DNA of 64,000 bases from Ignavibacteriales bacterium (lineage in GTDB: Bacteria > Bacteroidota > Ignavibacteria > Ignavibacteriales > Melioribacteraceae), in the NCBI GenBank assembly GCA_026390795.1, contig JAPLFG010000003.1:2418001-2482000 (forward strand), read 5' to 3'. Each line of letters opens with the position of its first letter. Position 1 is the stretch's first letter. The translations under genes were made by a program, and so were the position numbers. Below are positions 9,460 to 18,612 of this stretch, piece by piece. The notes below the pieces were generated by a model. That model was not told the DNA's origin. It saw nothing but the letters and a program-made list of their open reading frames with translations, and did no database searches.

Positions 9460-10502
9460 AATTATCACCGGCAAAAAATATTTTAATTATAAAATGGGGA
9501 GCCCTTGGCGATCTAATAATGGCGACCTCAACCATTAAAGCCATTCGAGATCAATATCCCAATGCAAAGATTACAATGATTTCGAACAAGATAATGAAGG
9601 AACTTTTCCCTTCCGGTTATATAATTGATGAATATATTTTCCTTAATAGAAGCGGTCGGCATGTTAATGAATCATTTCTTAATCAATTATTAATGATAAA
9701 GGAATTAAGAAAGAGAAAGTTCGATCTTGCCTTTAACCTGAAATGGAAATCTGAACGGGCTAGTGTGTTGACCTTCCTTAGCGGTGCAAAGGAACGAGTT
9801 GGATACACACAAAAATATTTTTCAATTTGTTACACTCATCAAATTGTTCATCCGGAAGGGCGTTATCAGGAAGTGGACCGGAATCTAGATATTGCGAAAA
9901 GTTTTGGAATTAAGGTTAATAATACTAATCCGTTAATTTACATTTCCGGCGATGATAAAAAATTTGCTCGAGAATTTTTTACAAACAATTCTCTTACGAA
10001 GGATATTACAATTTGCATTCATCCGGGTGCAAGTAAAAACAACCGTGCGTGGCTGCCGGAAAGATATGTTGAGCTTTCGAAAAAACTGATCTCTGAATTA
10101 GGTGCAAAAATATTGGTAACGTGGGGAGCGAATGAATTAAATCTTGCACGTGGTATTGTTGAATCAATAGGAAGTAACGCAATTCTATCCCCAAACACAA
10201 AATCAATTGCTGACCTTGGAGCCATAATTGAACAATGCAAATTATTCATTTCAGTTTGTACAGGTCCAATGAATGTTGCTAACGCGGTCAACACTCCAAT
10301 AATTGCTTTGTTAGGTTCAACAGATCCATTAGATTGGTCGCCGGTCGGAGAAATACATCGAACAATTAAATCGCCCCATGTGCTTGAACATTATACAGAT
10401 GAAGATGAACGAAAAGCACTTGATGAAATTTCTGTGCAAATGGTTTTTAAAGTTGTAGAAGAAAAATGGAATGAGCTTAAAATACGAGAGCTCGAAATCT
10501 AA
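9456..10502 (+). CDS. Glycosyltransferase family 9 (heptosyltransferase-like), second copy
   Basis: A 348-residue GT9 protein whose ATG overlaps the stop codon of the first copy. It has ILIIKWGALGDLIMATSTIK at the N-terminus, ICIHPGASKNNRAWLPERY near residue 190 and LFISVCTGPMNVANAVNTP near 265, where the His after the TG of other GT9 enzymes is replaced by an Asn (GPMNVA). The two proteins are clearly diverged from each other, so this is not a recent duplication. They probably act one after the other on a lipopolysaccharide or capsule core sugar. Confidence 0.85.
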   Translation: MKLSPAKNILIIKWGALGDLIMATSTIKAIRDQYPNAKITMISNKIMKELFPSGYIIDEYIFLNRSGRHVNESFLNQLLMIKELRKRKFDLAFNLKWKSERASVLTFLSGAKERVGYTQKYFSICYTHQIVHPEGRYQEVDRNLDIAKSFGIKVNNTNPLIYISGDDKKFAREFFTNNSLTKDITICIHPGASKNNRAWLPERYVELSKKLISELGAKILVTWGANELNLARGIVESIGSNAILSPNTKSIADLGAIIEQCKLFISVCTGPMNVANAVNTPIIALLGSTDPLDWSPVGEIHRTIKSPHVLEHYTDEDERKALDEISVQMVFKVVEEKWNELKIRELEI

Positions 10503-10592
10503 TAATGGTCAAAAAAATCTAAACTTATAATTTATCTTTTGAATATTCCTTGAAATATCTAACATTTATTTTGCAATCTATTAGTAGGGATT

Positions 10593-11483
10593 ATGCTTCC
10601 ATTCGGTGAAATAGCAGCATTAACAACGGCTTTATTATGGTCGGGAACTTCTATTGCTTTTACGGAAGCTTCAATAAGAGTCGGACCGATTTACGTGAAT
10701 GTAACACGTATGTTCATGGCTCTTCTCTATCTTTCAATAACTCTGCTGATAATAAATGTAAAGATTGATCTTTCAATTCATCAAATCTGGAATTTGGTAA
10801 TAAGCGGTTTCGCCGGATTAGTAATTGGAGATACTTTTTTATTCAAAGCTTATAGAAGTATAGGCGCGAGATTAAGTATGCTGGTTATGGCAACAGTCCC
10901 ACCCATTTCTGCTTTACTTGCATTTTTTTTTCTTGGAGAACGTTTATCTTTTTACGGGATAACTGGAATTGTAATAACTGTTGCCGGTATTTCAGCAGTG
11001 GTTTTGAAAAGGGAAGAGAAACCTGCATCGAATTATAAAATTGATTACACCGGGATCTTTTATGCGTTGATTGGAGCTACAGGCCAAGCAGTGGGATTGA
11101 TCTTTGCAAAACACGCATTCAATGAAGGAGAAATGAGCGGCTTTCTCGCAAGCTTTGTCCGTATTGCCTCTGCCGTAGCAATAATTTATCCTCTTGCAAT
11201 GCTGACAAGAAAATATCAAAACCCGGTAAAAGTTTTTATGAAAGATAAAAAAGCTCTTCTCTTTACAGCTATTGGTTCCATAATTGGTCCGTATCTTGGC
11301 ATCACATTCAGTATGATCGCAATTTCACATTCAAAAATTGGAATAGCTTCTACGCTTATGGCAACGGTACCGATTATTATGCTGCCGATGGTTCGTTATT
11401 ATTACAAAGAAAAACTATCATGGATCTCAATCTTTGGTGCGGTTATAGCTGTGATAGGGATAGCGATTTTATTTATGTTTTAG
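10593..11483 (+). CDS. EamA/DMT-family metabolite transporter
   Basis: A 296-residue inner-membrane protein with about ten hydrophobic helices arranged as two repeated five-helix units, the drug/metabolite transporter (EamA) architecture. The first repeat contains ALLWSGTSIAFTEASIR and ends with FFLGERLSFYGITGIVITVAGISAVVL; the second ends with YKEKLSWISIFGAVIAVIGIAILFMF, the same E-x-L-s motif before the last helix. The substrate cannot be predicted; relatives export amino acids or nucleosides. It is a monocistronic gene convergent with the response regulator at 11534. Confidence 0.85.
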   Translation: MLPFGEIAALTTALLWSGTSIAFTEASIRVGPIYVNVTRMFMALLYLSITLLIINVKIDLSIHQIWNLVISGFAGLVIGDTFLFKAYRSIGARLSMLVMATVPPISALLAFFFLGERLSFYGITGIVITVAGISAVVLKREEKPASNYKIDYTGIFYALIGATGQAVGLIFAKHAFNEGEMSGFLASFVRIASAVAIIYPLAMLTRKYQNPVKVFMKDKKALLFTAIGSIIGPYLGITFSMIAISHSKIGIASTLMATVPIIMLPMVRYYYKEKLSWISIFGAVIAVIGIAILFMF

Positions 11484-11533
11484 TGAATAGTCGATTGAGG
11501 TATTCGGTAGTTGGAGAATGAAAAGTTGATAAA

Positions 11534-11908
11534 TCATGAAACGAAATAACTGTTTATAGCAGTTAACAACTCATGGACTGAAAATGGTTTTGGAAGTAAG
11601 TTTGAATCCGGAATTTGTTTAATTCGTTCAATTGTATTTGCATCATTGTAAGCCGATAAGAATAGAATGGACGGTTTAAAAGTATCAAGAATTATTTTGG
11701 CAGTTTGGACACCATCTTTTTCTCCTTGAATGTTAATATCCATCATTATTAAATCCGGCCTTTTATCCAGGGATAATTCGATAGCTTTTTCGGAGGATTG
11801 ACATTTTCCAACGACAATAAAATTATTCATCTGGAGATGCATCTCAATTTCCATTGCTACAATTACTTCATCTTCGACTATTAAAATTTTCTTCTGTGAA
11901 TTATCCAT
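11534..11908 (-). CDS. Receiver-only response regulator
   Basis: A 124-residue single receiver domain with no output domain. It has the acidic pair in VEDE (residues 11-14), the phospho-acceptor Asp57 in MMDINIQGEKDG, a Ser in LFLSAYND and the Lys in LPKPFS. It starts 4 bp after the stop of the histidine kinase at 11913, so the two are a cognate pair. The ...DINIQGEKDGVQ variant is typical of receivers paired with HisKA_2/HWE kinases. Without a DNA-binding domain it must act on a further protein, possibly as a phosphorelay link. Confidence 0.9.
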   Translation of the reverse strand: MDNSQKKILIVEDEVIVAMEIEMHLQMNNFIVVGKCQSSEKAIELSLDKRPDLIMMDINIQGEKDGVQTAKIILDTFKPSILFLSAYNDANTIERIKQIPDSNLLPKPFSVHELLTAINSYFVS

Positions 11909-11912
11909 TATT

Positions 11913-13946
11913 TTATCCCCCGAAATTATGTTTCATAAGGATCGTAAAAACTGCACCTGAATTTGTACTAGTTGTCAACTCACCTCGTACTTGTTGTGTT
12001 AAGTTATTCACCAACTTTAATCCTAAAGACTCACTTTTCTGGATATCAAAATCTTTAGGTAATCCAATACCATTATCGGAAACTTCGAACAAAAGTTGAT
12101 CGAAATCTTTCTTTAACCTAATCTGAATAATCTTTTTCTGTTCAGATTCGGGCTTTAAATGCCGGAATGCATATTTAATAGAATTTGTAAGTAATTCATT
12201 TAATATGAGACCAAGCGGAACAGCATCATCAATCGACATGAAAACGTCGTCCAATTGATAGTCGAATTCAATATTAGCGCTTTGATTTTTATAGGTTTGA
12301 TAAATAAACTGGGCTAGATTATTTATATACTCGCTAAAATTAATACGCGATAATTCTTTTGACTGATAAAGTTTTTCATGAACTAACGCCATCGATTTGA
12401 TCCTGTTCTGACTTTCCTGGAAAATGGAAAGATTCTCTTCATCCTTAATTTTGCAAGACTGCAAAAATAAAAGACTAGATATGATTTGAAGATTATTTTT
12501 TACTCTATGATGAATTTCTTTTAATAAAATATCTTTCTCTTCAAGAGAAGTTTGAAGTGTCTGGGCATGAAGTCTTAAATTATCCTGTAGTTTTGATGAA
12601 GCAATTGCAACCGAAAGTTGATTTGAAATTTCCCGCACCACAGATCCGTCTTCCTGCGAAAATTGATCACGATTCGGAGATCTGAAAATTAATTCGCCAA
12701 TTAATTCTCCTTGGAAACTTAGAGTTGATCGGAGATATGATTTAATTCCAGAATACAATAGTTCGCTCTCTCTTTCTTGAAGATTATTTTTCTCTTCAAG
12801 ATTATTACAGATCACTAAATCCGGCTGATGTAAATCTTCTTCTGTAAACTCAGGAATAGGAAATTCAATACTTTCCTGCTCCACATGACTTCCGTTTTGC
12901 CGGAATTGATGAATGACTGCTGTCTTACTAGCGAAATCAAACAAATTCAAACTCGCCTCTGTAAAATCGGCAATTTGTGTTTGTAATTTACTAATTGTTT
13001 CAAATGCAATCTCTTTAGCTGTTTTTGCTGTTATAATTCCTCTATAGATATCCTGCAAACCCTCAAGTCTAAATGCATATCTCTGAAGTGAATCTTCCAT
13101 TTTTCTTCTTTCGGAGATTTCATTAACCATAATTTCATTTGTCTCGGCTAAAGCGGAGGTTCTTTCTTGTACTCTCAGTTCAAGTTCATCTCTCGCAATT
13201 CTTAATGAATCGGTCATTTTATTAAAAGATACTGCCAGACTTTGTAATTCATCACCGGTATTAATGTTTGCCTTTGCCGAAAGATTTCCTCCAGCAATTA
13301 ATTTCGTTGTCCGGTCCAATATTCTCATTGGTTTTGTTAATTTTTTTGCGAACAAGAGCGAGAATACAAATCCCAAAACCGCCATTACCATTGTTAACCA
13401 GGTAATATTAATTTCTATTTTACTTAAACTTTTATCATAGTTATCCAGAGATAAGCCGATGTGAATCCATCCCCAAACTACTCCTGAAAAAGAAACTTTG
13501 TAAGATTTTTGGAATACTTCTCCTTTAATCAGATTACTCCAAATGATTTTTCCTTTGTTATCCGTAGTATCAGGAAGCCAGCTTAAATCGTTTCTAGTTT
13601 CATACCATTTATTCTTTGTATGCACAATTGAATAGCCGTCATTCCTCGTAACAACCACATATAAGATTGATCTACTATCATTGACTAGTTGTGTGCAATG
13701 GTCTACTACTGTGCCGTAATCTTCTGTTATAAGCGCCGAATTATTTGCATGCAGAATTGAATTTCCAATATCAACCGATTCATTTTCCATCCTATCAATT
13801 AATGTCTCTTTTTGAAAAGGAATTGTGTAAAGGACAAAAATAAGTATCGTGAAAAGCATTAACCCCCAAATCCATATAGTTGTACGCCACACAATTTTTT
13901 GTGCAACCAAGCGGAGAAAAGTTTTTTTAATAAATATTATCATCAT
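11913..13946 (-). CDS. Membrane sensor histidine kinase (HAMP-GAF-HisKA_2-HATPase)
   Basis: A 677-residue inner-membrane kinase. A first helix (about residues 20-42) and a second (about 183-203) enclose a periplasmic sensor region of about 140 residues; a HAMP domain ([19 protein letters not shown]) follows, then a coiled coil, a GAF-like domain (about 300-455), and a HisKA_2 domain with [20 protein letters not shown], in which His479/His480 is the phosphorylation site. The ATPase domain has [15 protein letters not shown] (N box) and DNGIGLP (G1). HisKA_2 kinases are distinct from classical HisKA. It is the fourth gene of a five-gene reverse-strand run with TolC and a PhnD-like binding protein, which may supply its signal. 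Confidence 0.92.
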   Translation of the reverse strand: MMIIFIKKTFLRLVAQKIVWRTTIWIWGLMLFTILIFVLYTIPFQKETLIDRMENESVDIGNSILHANNSALITEDYGTVVDHCTQLVNDSRSILYVVVTRNDGYSIVHTKNKWYETRNDLSWLPDTTDNKGKIIWSNLIKGEVFQKSYKVSFSGVVWGWIHIGLSLDNYDKSLSKIEINITWLTMVMAVLGFVFSLLFAKKLTKPMRILDRTTKLIAGGNLSAKANINTGDELQSLAVSFNKMTDSLRIARDELELRVQERTSALAETNEIMVNEISERRKMEDSLQRYAFRLEGLQDIYRGIITAKTAKEIAFETISKLQTQIADFTEASLNLFDFASKTAVIHQFRQNGSHVEQESIEFPIPEFTEEDLHQPDLVICNNLEEKNNLQERESELLYSGIKSYLRSTLSFQGELIGELIFRSPNRDQFSQEDGSVVREISNQLSVAIASSKLQDNLRLHAQTLQTSLEEKDILLKEIHHRVKNNLQIISSLLFLQSCKIKDEENLSIFQESQNRIKSMALVHEKLYQSKELSRINFSEYINNLAQFIYQTYKNQSANIEFDYQLDDVFMSIDDAVPLGLILNELLTNSIKYAFRHLKPESEQKKIIQIRLKKDFDQLLFEVSDNGIGLPKDFDIQKSESLGLKLVNNLTQQVRGELTTSTNSGAVFTILMKHNFGG

Positions 13947-13978
13947 TAATTCTCGGGTACAAATTTAATGTTTTCATC

Positions 13979-14260
13979 TCATCTATTTTTATGTTTCATA
14001 TTGTATAAATCAATAAGTTGTTTTGTGCCGGCAAGGTCTTTGTTCTTTATCTCAATTAGTTTTTGTGCTCTAATAAAATTTATAATATTATGACCTTCCG
14101 TAGTCTTGTGAATATTTTTTGCAACTTTATAAAACATATCAATTACTTCTTGCTCGGTATTCTTCCGGATCGCAGTCAAACCATGAATAAGTTCAGGAGA
14201 TGTTTCTGGAACTTTAAGAGAATCACAGACAATTTTCGATCTTTGTTTAAACGCTATCAT
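13979..14260 (-). CDS. Small orphan protein in the sensor cluster
   Basis: A 93-residue soluble, helical, basic protein with no signal peptide and no motif I recognise. I chose ATG 14260, with GAAGAG upstream, over a TTG two codons earlier. It lies 98 bp after the PhnD-like gene and 32 bp before the kinase on the same strand, so it is probably part of the operon. Its place directly before the kinase suggests a regulatory or adaptor role, but that is only positional. Confidence 0.5.
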   Translation of the reverse strand: MIAFKQRSKIVCDSLKVPETSPELIHGLTAIRKNTEQEVIDMFYKVAKNIHKTTEGHNIINFIRAQKLIEIKNKDLAGTKQLIDLYNMKHKNR

Positions 14261-14358
14261 TAACAACTCTTCACATGGTCTTTCAATATATTCTGAAACA
14301 TTTTATTCCTCTAACTTTTTCCCAACATTACCTGAACTGTTATAATTTATTTATAGTC

Positions 14359-15330
14359 TTACTTACTCTGAATAGCTGCATAATCGTTAAACAATTCTGT
14401 TATATTTGTCAAAAATTCGTTTTTGAAAGGGACTAATTTTTTCATTTTAAATATTTTCAAAAAATTTTTTCCGGCATATGTTTCATGCAAATTATAAATA
14501 GTAGTTTTAAGAAGATCAAAATCTTTCGATTTTTTTTCTTTCTCGGTATAACAAACAACTGCAAGCAATAAAGGCTTGGATGATGCTAAAATCTTTAACT
14601 CTCTCCCCACTTGTGGATTTAGTTCTACAACAGTTTTATAATCATCCTCTACAACAATTGCCGCATCCAATTTTTTGAAAAAGACGCTCGTGATTGTTTT
14701 TAATGGCTGCTCTCGATTAATATTCTGTGAATTGAGCATCTTATTAAAATTTATTTTGTTTTTATAAAACAGAACTTTTGACCAAACTCCTAAAATATTT
14801 GAATTGCCCCCGGATGTAGTTGATTCCATTTTGATCTTTTTATCACTCAAATCGGCGATAGAATTTATGTTCGAATCTTTTCTTACCAGGATAATTATTT
14901 TATTTAAACATGAATCGCTTAAAATGGGAGCCGCAACCGGATATAACCGGATTTTATTCTGAATGGCTAAATATTCATACCCCGTCATTGTAATAACATC
15001 CAATTCTTGATTTTTAATATAATCGACATTATTCACAAGATCGTCTATTATAAATGCTTTACTTATATAATTAGTATTAGTTTGTTTGATAATTTGCTGA
15101 ACGAAAATCTTTGAAGCTGCTTCTGCATCTGCAAGATTAACATTTCTAAAAATACCTGAACTGTAAGCAACTTTAAATGTGGGAATTGAATTGTCTGTCT
15201 GAAGATTGTTCTCGTGCTCACTTGCGTTTTTGTATTGGGTAGATAATCCTTCAAAGAGAATAAAACATAGAAAAAAAAGAAGGATTCCTAATTTTTTAGT
15301 AAGCAAAATTATACGAAGCGATATTTTCAT
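14359..15330 (-). CDS. PhnD-like periplasmic substrate-binding protein
   Basis: A 323-residue protein starting at ATG 15330, with an N-terminal signal peptide or anchor (ILLTKKLGILLFFLCFILFE). The mature part resembles the PhnD family of periplasmic binding proteins (phosphonate/phosphite type): FKVAYSSGIFRNVN at the start, LDVITMTGYEYLAI, RKDSNINSIADLSDKKI, the ligand-loop STTSGGNSN, and LDAAIVVEDDYKTV. No ABC permease or ATPase gene is nearby, so it is more likely a sensor accessory for the kinase at 11913 than a transport protein; AioX-type PhnD proteins that feed sensor kinases are a known precedent. The ligand is unknown. Confidence 0.65.
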   Translation of the reverse strand: MKISLRIILLTKKLGILLFFLCFILFEGLSTQYKNASEHENNLQTDNSIPTFKVAYSSGIFRNVNLADAEAASKIFVQQIIKQTNTNYISKAFIIDDLVNNVDYIKNQELDVITMTGYEYLAIQNKIRLYPVAAPILSDSCLNKIIILVRKDSNINSIADLSDKKIKMESTTSGGNSNILGVWSKVLFYKNKINFNKMLNSQNINREQPLKTITSVFFKKLDAAIVVEDDYKTVVELNPQVGRELKILASSKPLLLAVVCYTEKEKKSKDFDLLKTTIYNLHETYAGKNFLKIFKMKKLVPFKNEFLTNITELFNDYAAIQSK

Positions 15331-15357
15331 TGAATGGTTCAATACATTATGAATTAT

Positions 15358-16773
15358 TTATTGATGAATATTATTCGCCAGAACAAGTTCCATTTCAGCA
15401 TACAATTGTAAAGCTTCGTATAGAATAATCTGGTACTGAGCCTTCATCATAGATTCGGTGATTTGTGCCTGCATTACATCTTTTAATTCCATTATTTCAC
15501 TAAAGTATGCTTTCTCAACTAATTCTCTATCTTCCGAAGATGTTAGCATTGCCTCTTTGGAAGCGGATTCTCTCCCTTTGGAAGCTAATATTTTGTTGTA
15601 GAGATATTGAATTTTTAATGTAATTCCTTTCCGCAATAATTCTTTCTGCTCATTTAAATGCTTGTAATTTGCCGTTGCCTCTTCAATTTGCCCTGAAGTT
15701 CTATATCCATTAAAAATACTCAGTTGAACTCCTAAGCCGACAATCCAAATATTTTTATTTTCAGCTGTCATTATTCCGGCATCGTAAGGAGAAATTATTT
15801 TTCTGTAACTTCCAAATAATGCTACTGAAGGATAATAATCACTCTTGGCTTCATCAATTCTTGATTCATAAACTTTCAATCCTTTGCCGACTTTCATAAT
15901 CATTGGGTTTGATTCAGTAGCAGTATTAATCAAATCATTTAAAGATAATTCGTTATTGGAGAATGGAATTTCATTTTCTGTTATTGTAATTCTTGTTTGC
16001 CATTCCAAACCTATTGCGTTGACTAAAGCAGCTAACGCAATTCTTCGTTCTCCAGATATTTGGGCAACGATTGATTTAATCACCTCGACCATTGTTTTAT
16101 TTTTTAGATAATCCGATTTTGTTACTTTACCTGATCCTTTTTGATATAAGGACTCGGTCAAATCCAATGTAGAGTTTAATCTTTCGTATGCTTCGGTGGC
16201 AATTTCTTCCAACTTTGTTGTTAACACTACGGCATAATAAAGTTTTTTCGTTTGGAATATTATTTCTGCATCGGTAGCCCGCAAATCTTCCTTAACGGCA
16301 TCAAGTCCGGCCTCTGCTTCAGAAATATAAGCTGAAATCTTGCCGCCTGTGAAGAGCGGATATAGAACATCAAGCGATGCACTTAGCATTTGCATGTCCG
16401 CCATTTTTATATTCTGAGCCGGAAAAGTAAACGGCGGTAGATTTAAAGTAAATGTTCCAAGATCAATTGAAGTTAAAGAGATATTCATTGCCGGCATTAC
16501 AAAATTTGGATTCTGGTCCATCAGAGAATAAGATCCGGATAAATCTAATTTCGGATAATGTCCCGAACGAGCTTGCTTTAATTGCGCTTCCGCTGCTTGA
16601 ACGGCGAATTTACTTGCCGCTCTAGAATTATGATTCTGTAATGTTTTTTCGATACACTGATTTAAAGTTAAAGTCAGATCGGAGTTAGAATTATTTTCTT
16701 GGGCATAATTTTTTTGTGATGGAATCACCAATACTGATAAAATTATAATCAAAGTACTTCTGCATAGTCTCAT
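15358..16773 (-). CDS. TolC-family outer-membrane efflux protein
   Basis: A 471-residue outer-membrane protein with a signal peptide (STLIIILSVLVIPSQKNYAQ) and two copies of the outer-membrane efflux (OEP) repeat. The first begins LTLTLNQCIEKTLQNH, with long helices rich in Ala and Glu; the second begins around LNDLINTATESNPMIMKVG. TolC proteins form trimeric channels for RND, ABC or MFS exporters. No inner-membrane pump or adaptor is adjacent, which is unusual; instead it is the first gene of a reverse-strand group with a PhnD-like protein and a two-component system, only 27 bp before the PhnD start. Confidence 0.88.
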   Translation of the reverse strand: MRLCRSTLIIILSVLVIPSQKNYAQENNSNSDLTLTLNQCIEKTLQNHNSRAASKFAVQAAEAQLKQARSGHYPKLDLSGSYSLMDQNPNFVMPAMNISLTSIDLGTFTLNLPPFTFPAQNIKMADMQMLSASLDVLYPLFTGGKISAYISEAEAGLDAVKEDLRATDAEIIFQTKKLYYAVVLTTKLEEIATEAYERLNSTLDLTESLYQKGSGKVTKSDYLKNKTMVEVIKSIVAQISGERRIALAALVNAIGLEWQTRITITENEIPFSNNELSLNDLINTATESNPMIMKVGKGLKVYESRIDEAKSDYYPSVALFGSYRKIISPYDAGIMTAENKNIWIVGLGVQLSIFNGYRTSGQIEEATANYKHLNEQKELLRKGITLKIQYLYNKILASKGRESASKEAMLTSSEDRELVEKAYFSEIMELKDVMQAQITESMMKAQYQIILYEALQLYAEMELVLANNIHQ

Positions 16774-17128
16774 TATCTACTCTATCACTTTTGACAAGAA
16801 ATTGATGCCACTTATTGATGAATGATATTGCATTATATATTAGTGAAATAGAAAAGATTGCTTCTCTACGATTCTATATTCGACCATAAATTTGATATGT
16901 TTATAGTTAATGTTGTGAACGGGCTAATTCTGTAGCAAACGGTATTATTTTGGTGGAATTAGTTATACCATGAATTTGATAAAACGTTATAAAACATCTA
17001 AAAACTAAACATTTACAATTAACAATTGGATAACCGGACATTCCATCGAAAAATTGCACGCTGCTAAAAAAGGAGAATTGATTATTTAATAAAATTTTGA
17101 CTGGGGAGGCTAAAAAAAAATTCCAATT
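16774..17128 (-). other. 355 bp intergenic region upstream of the TolC gene
   Basis: AT-rich and without a credible gene. It must contain the promoter of the reverse-strand TolC cluster, but I could not find a clear TTG-N20-TAnnTTTG match. No terminator hairpin is obvious for the macrodomain gene, which ends at 17129. Confidence 0.5.
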
Positions 17129-17647
17129 TCATTGAATGTAATGATCGGCTATCTTAAAAAAGTTTAAGAAATCTTTCGAGTTGAAAAACACAAAGATTAT
17201 TTTTCCCAGTGCTGATTCAGTTTTTAAAAATTCGCTAGTAACTTTACATGCAATTATTGAAGCGCGCTCAAAAGGAAATAAATAAGCTCCCGTGCTTATT
17301 GCAGGAAAAGCAATTGAAAAAACGCCATGTTCCACCGCAATTCGAAGAGAATTTTTGTAACAACTAGTTAGCAACTCATCTTCATGCTTTTCTCCTCCTT
17401 GCCAGACTGGTCCTACTGTATGAATTACATATTTTGCAAAAAGATTGTAACCTTTGGTGATTTTAGCTTCTCCGGTTCTGCAGCCTTTTAGCGTGCGGCA
17501 TTCTTCTAAAAGTTTTGGCCCTGCAGCTCTATGAATCGCACCATCAACACCGCCGCCTCCAAGAAGAGAACTATTGGCAGCATTTACTACGGCATCAACA
17601 TGAAGTCTGGTTATATCACCTTCTACTATTTCAATGCGATTATTCAT
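17129..17647 (-). CDS. Macrodomain protein (ADP-ribosyl / O-acetyl-ADP-ribose hydrolase)
   Basis: A 172-residue single macrodomain of the MacroD/YmdB type, which removes ADP-ribose from proteins or deacetylates O-acetyl-ADP-ribose. It has [20 protein letters not shown] at the start, the catalytic/binding loop [39 protein letters not shown] and the second loop [13 protein letters not shown] chose ATG 17647 because the family starts here; an upstream in-frame start would translate the remains of another gene (see the cupin pseudogene). The ATG overlaps that pseudogene's stop codon. Confidence 0.9.
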   Translation of the reverse strand: MNNRIEIVEGDITRLHVDAVVNAANSSLLGGGGVDGAIHRAAGPKLLEECRTLKGCRTGEAKITKGYNLFAKYVIHTVGPVWQGGEKHEDELLTSCYKNSLRIAVEHGVFSIAFPAISTGAYLFPFERASIIACKVTSEFLKTESALGKIIFVFFNSKDFLNFFKIADHYIQ

Positions 17648-17825
17648 AACGTTTATTCTTTTCGAAACAATGGAGTAGAATTGCGGATCCTTTATAATAA
17701 GGCCAAACTTCATGAGAATTTAATTTATGAAAAAGAGAAATTTGGTCCATTTCATTAAAAAATCCTCCTACCGAGTGAAGAATTAGAGAAGGTTTTTCAA
17801 TAATATTTTGGGTCTCGTCTATCAT
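17640..17825 (-). pseudogene. Decayed cupin_5 (DUF985-like) gene
   Basis: The frame reads ILHSVGGFFNEMDQISLFHK and then [20 protein letters not shown]. The first part matches the usual start of cupin_5 proteins (LxPHPEGGYFxE) and the second their metal-site strand (FHRLxSDEVWHxYxGxPLxL). About 30 residues normally lie between them, and the C-terminal half of the cupin is missing: the frame stops at 17640-17642, at the start of the macrodomain gene. I read this as a remnant with an internal deletion and a lost 3' end. A short functional peptide cannot be excluded. Confidence 0.6.
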
Positions 17826-18045
17826 AGAACCGAATATTCCTAATCTTGTTATGTAAAATCTGGAAAACATTTGTCTCCATCAAGCTTTTCCCCGTTACAA
17901 ATCATAATAGAAAAAATGTCTTATAATAAATACGATTCTCAACATGAAACGTCTCATATTTCCAAAATTATGAATTTACATTATAAAGCAAGTGTAACTA
18001 TGGCACTTAAGTTGAGTCTATCCGAAATCAAAATATAAATTGACA

Positions 18046-18465
18046 ATGGAATTAATAGAGATAATTTCCGATATACTGATTTTTGGGGGGATCCTGCTGA
18101 TTTTTGTTGTTCTTATTTCGTTTCTTCTTTCTAAAAATGAGCGAGAAGATGAAAGAGCAAACATTAAAAAATCATACCGGAGTATACTCACTCAAAACAA
18201 TTTACATAGCAACATGAATATTGAGCAGCAAGCTTTTAGGAATAATCAAACATCTGCATATCCACAAATTTTCCAATTAAATAATTATGCGCACAGAGAA
18301 TTAAAGATAGTCAGAAAACGAACCGTTGAAACGCGCGATATTCAAGATAGAATATTGAATGATGATGGACACATCAAGATTACTAACGGAAGCAGAACTC
18401 GCTATACAATAGTGAATGAAGAGATTAATAAATCAAATATTAAAGCCGCAAATTTTTATCTGTAA
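18046..18465 (+). CDS. Single-pass membrane protein, unknown
   Basis: A 139-residue protein with one N-terminal membrane helix (about residues 5-28, ISDILIFGGILLIFVVLISF) and a hydrophilic, basic tail of about 110 residues with many Asn and Arg. No known motif was found. The start is unclear: a TTG two codons earlier is possible and there is no good Shine-Dalgarno. It lies in a patch of orphans between the macrodomain gene and the aminotransferase. Confidence 0.45.
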   Translation: MELIEIISDILIFGGILLIFVVLISFLLSKNEREDERANIKKSYRSILTQNNLHSNMNIEQQAFRNNQTSAYPQIFQLNNYAHRELKIVRKRTVETRDIQDRILNDDGHIKITNGSRTRYTIVNEEINKSNIKAANFYL

Positions 18466-18542
18466 ACTCTAATCTTAAACTTCAAGTCAATAGTCCTTTC
18501 AACTGCAACTAACAAAGAACAAATTTTCTCTATTTTGACAAC

Positions 18543-18612
18543 CTTAGTACAACTACTAAGCTTTTCCTCACTAAACAGCTAAAAAAAGTTAATTCTTTAG
18601 TATAACTACTAA
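18543..18612 (+). promoter_or_regulatory. Two matching palindromes, candidate operator pair
   Basis: The first site, 18543-18560, reads CTTAGTA-caac-TACTAAG; the second, 18597-18612, reads TTAGTA-taac-TACTAA. Their centres are 53 bp apart, close to five helical turns, and both lie directly upstream of, or at, the start of the orphan at 18612. The matching arms and loop argue for a dimeric regulator rather than a terminator, as there is no T run. Confidence 0.5.

Noticed and set aside
17648-17713. Upstream start for the macrodomain protein
   Set aside because: The extra 22 residues overlap the cupin remnant in another frame and are not part of the family's N-terminus.
18543-18612. Palindromes as terminators
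   Set aside because: The stems are only 6-7 bp and AT-rich, and there is no T run on either side.
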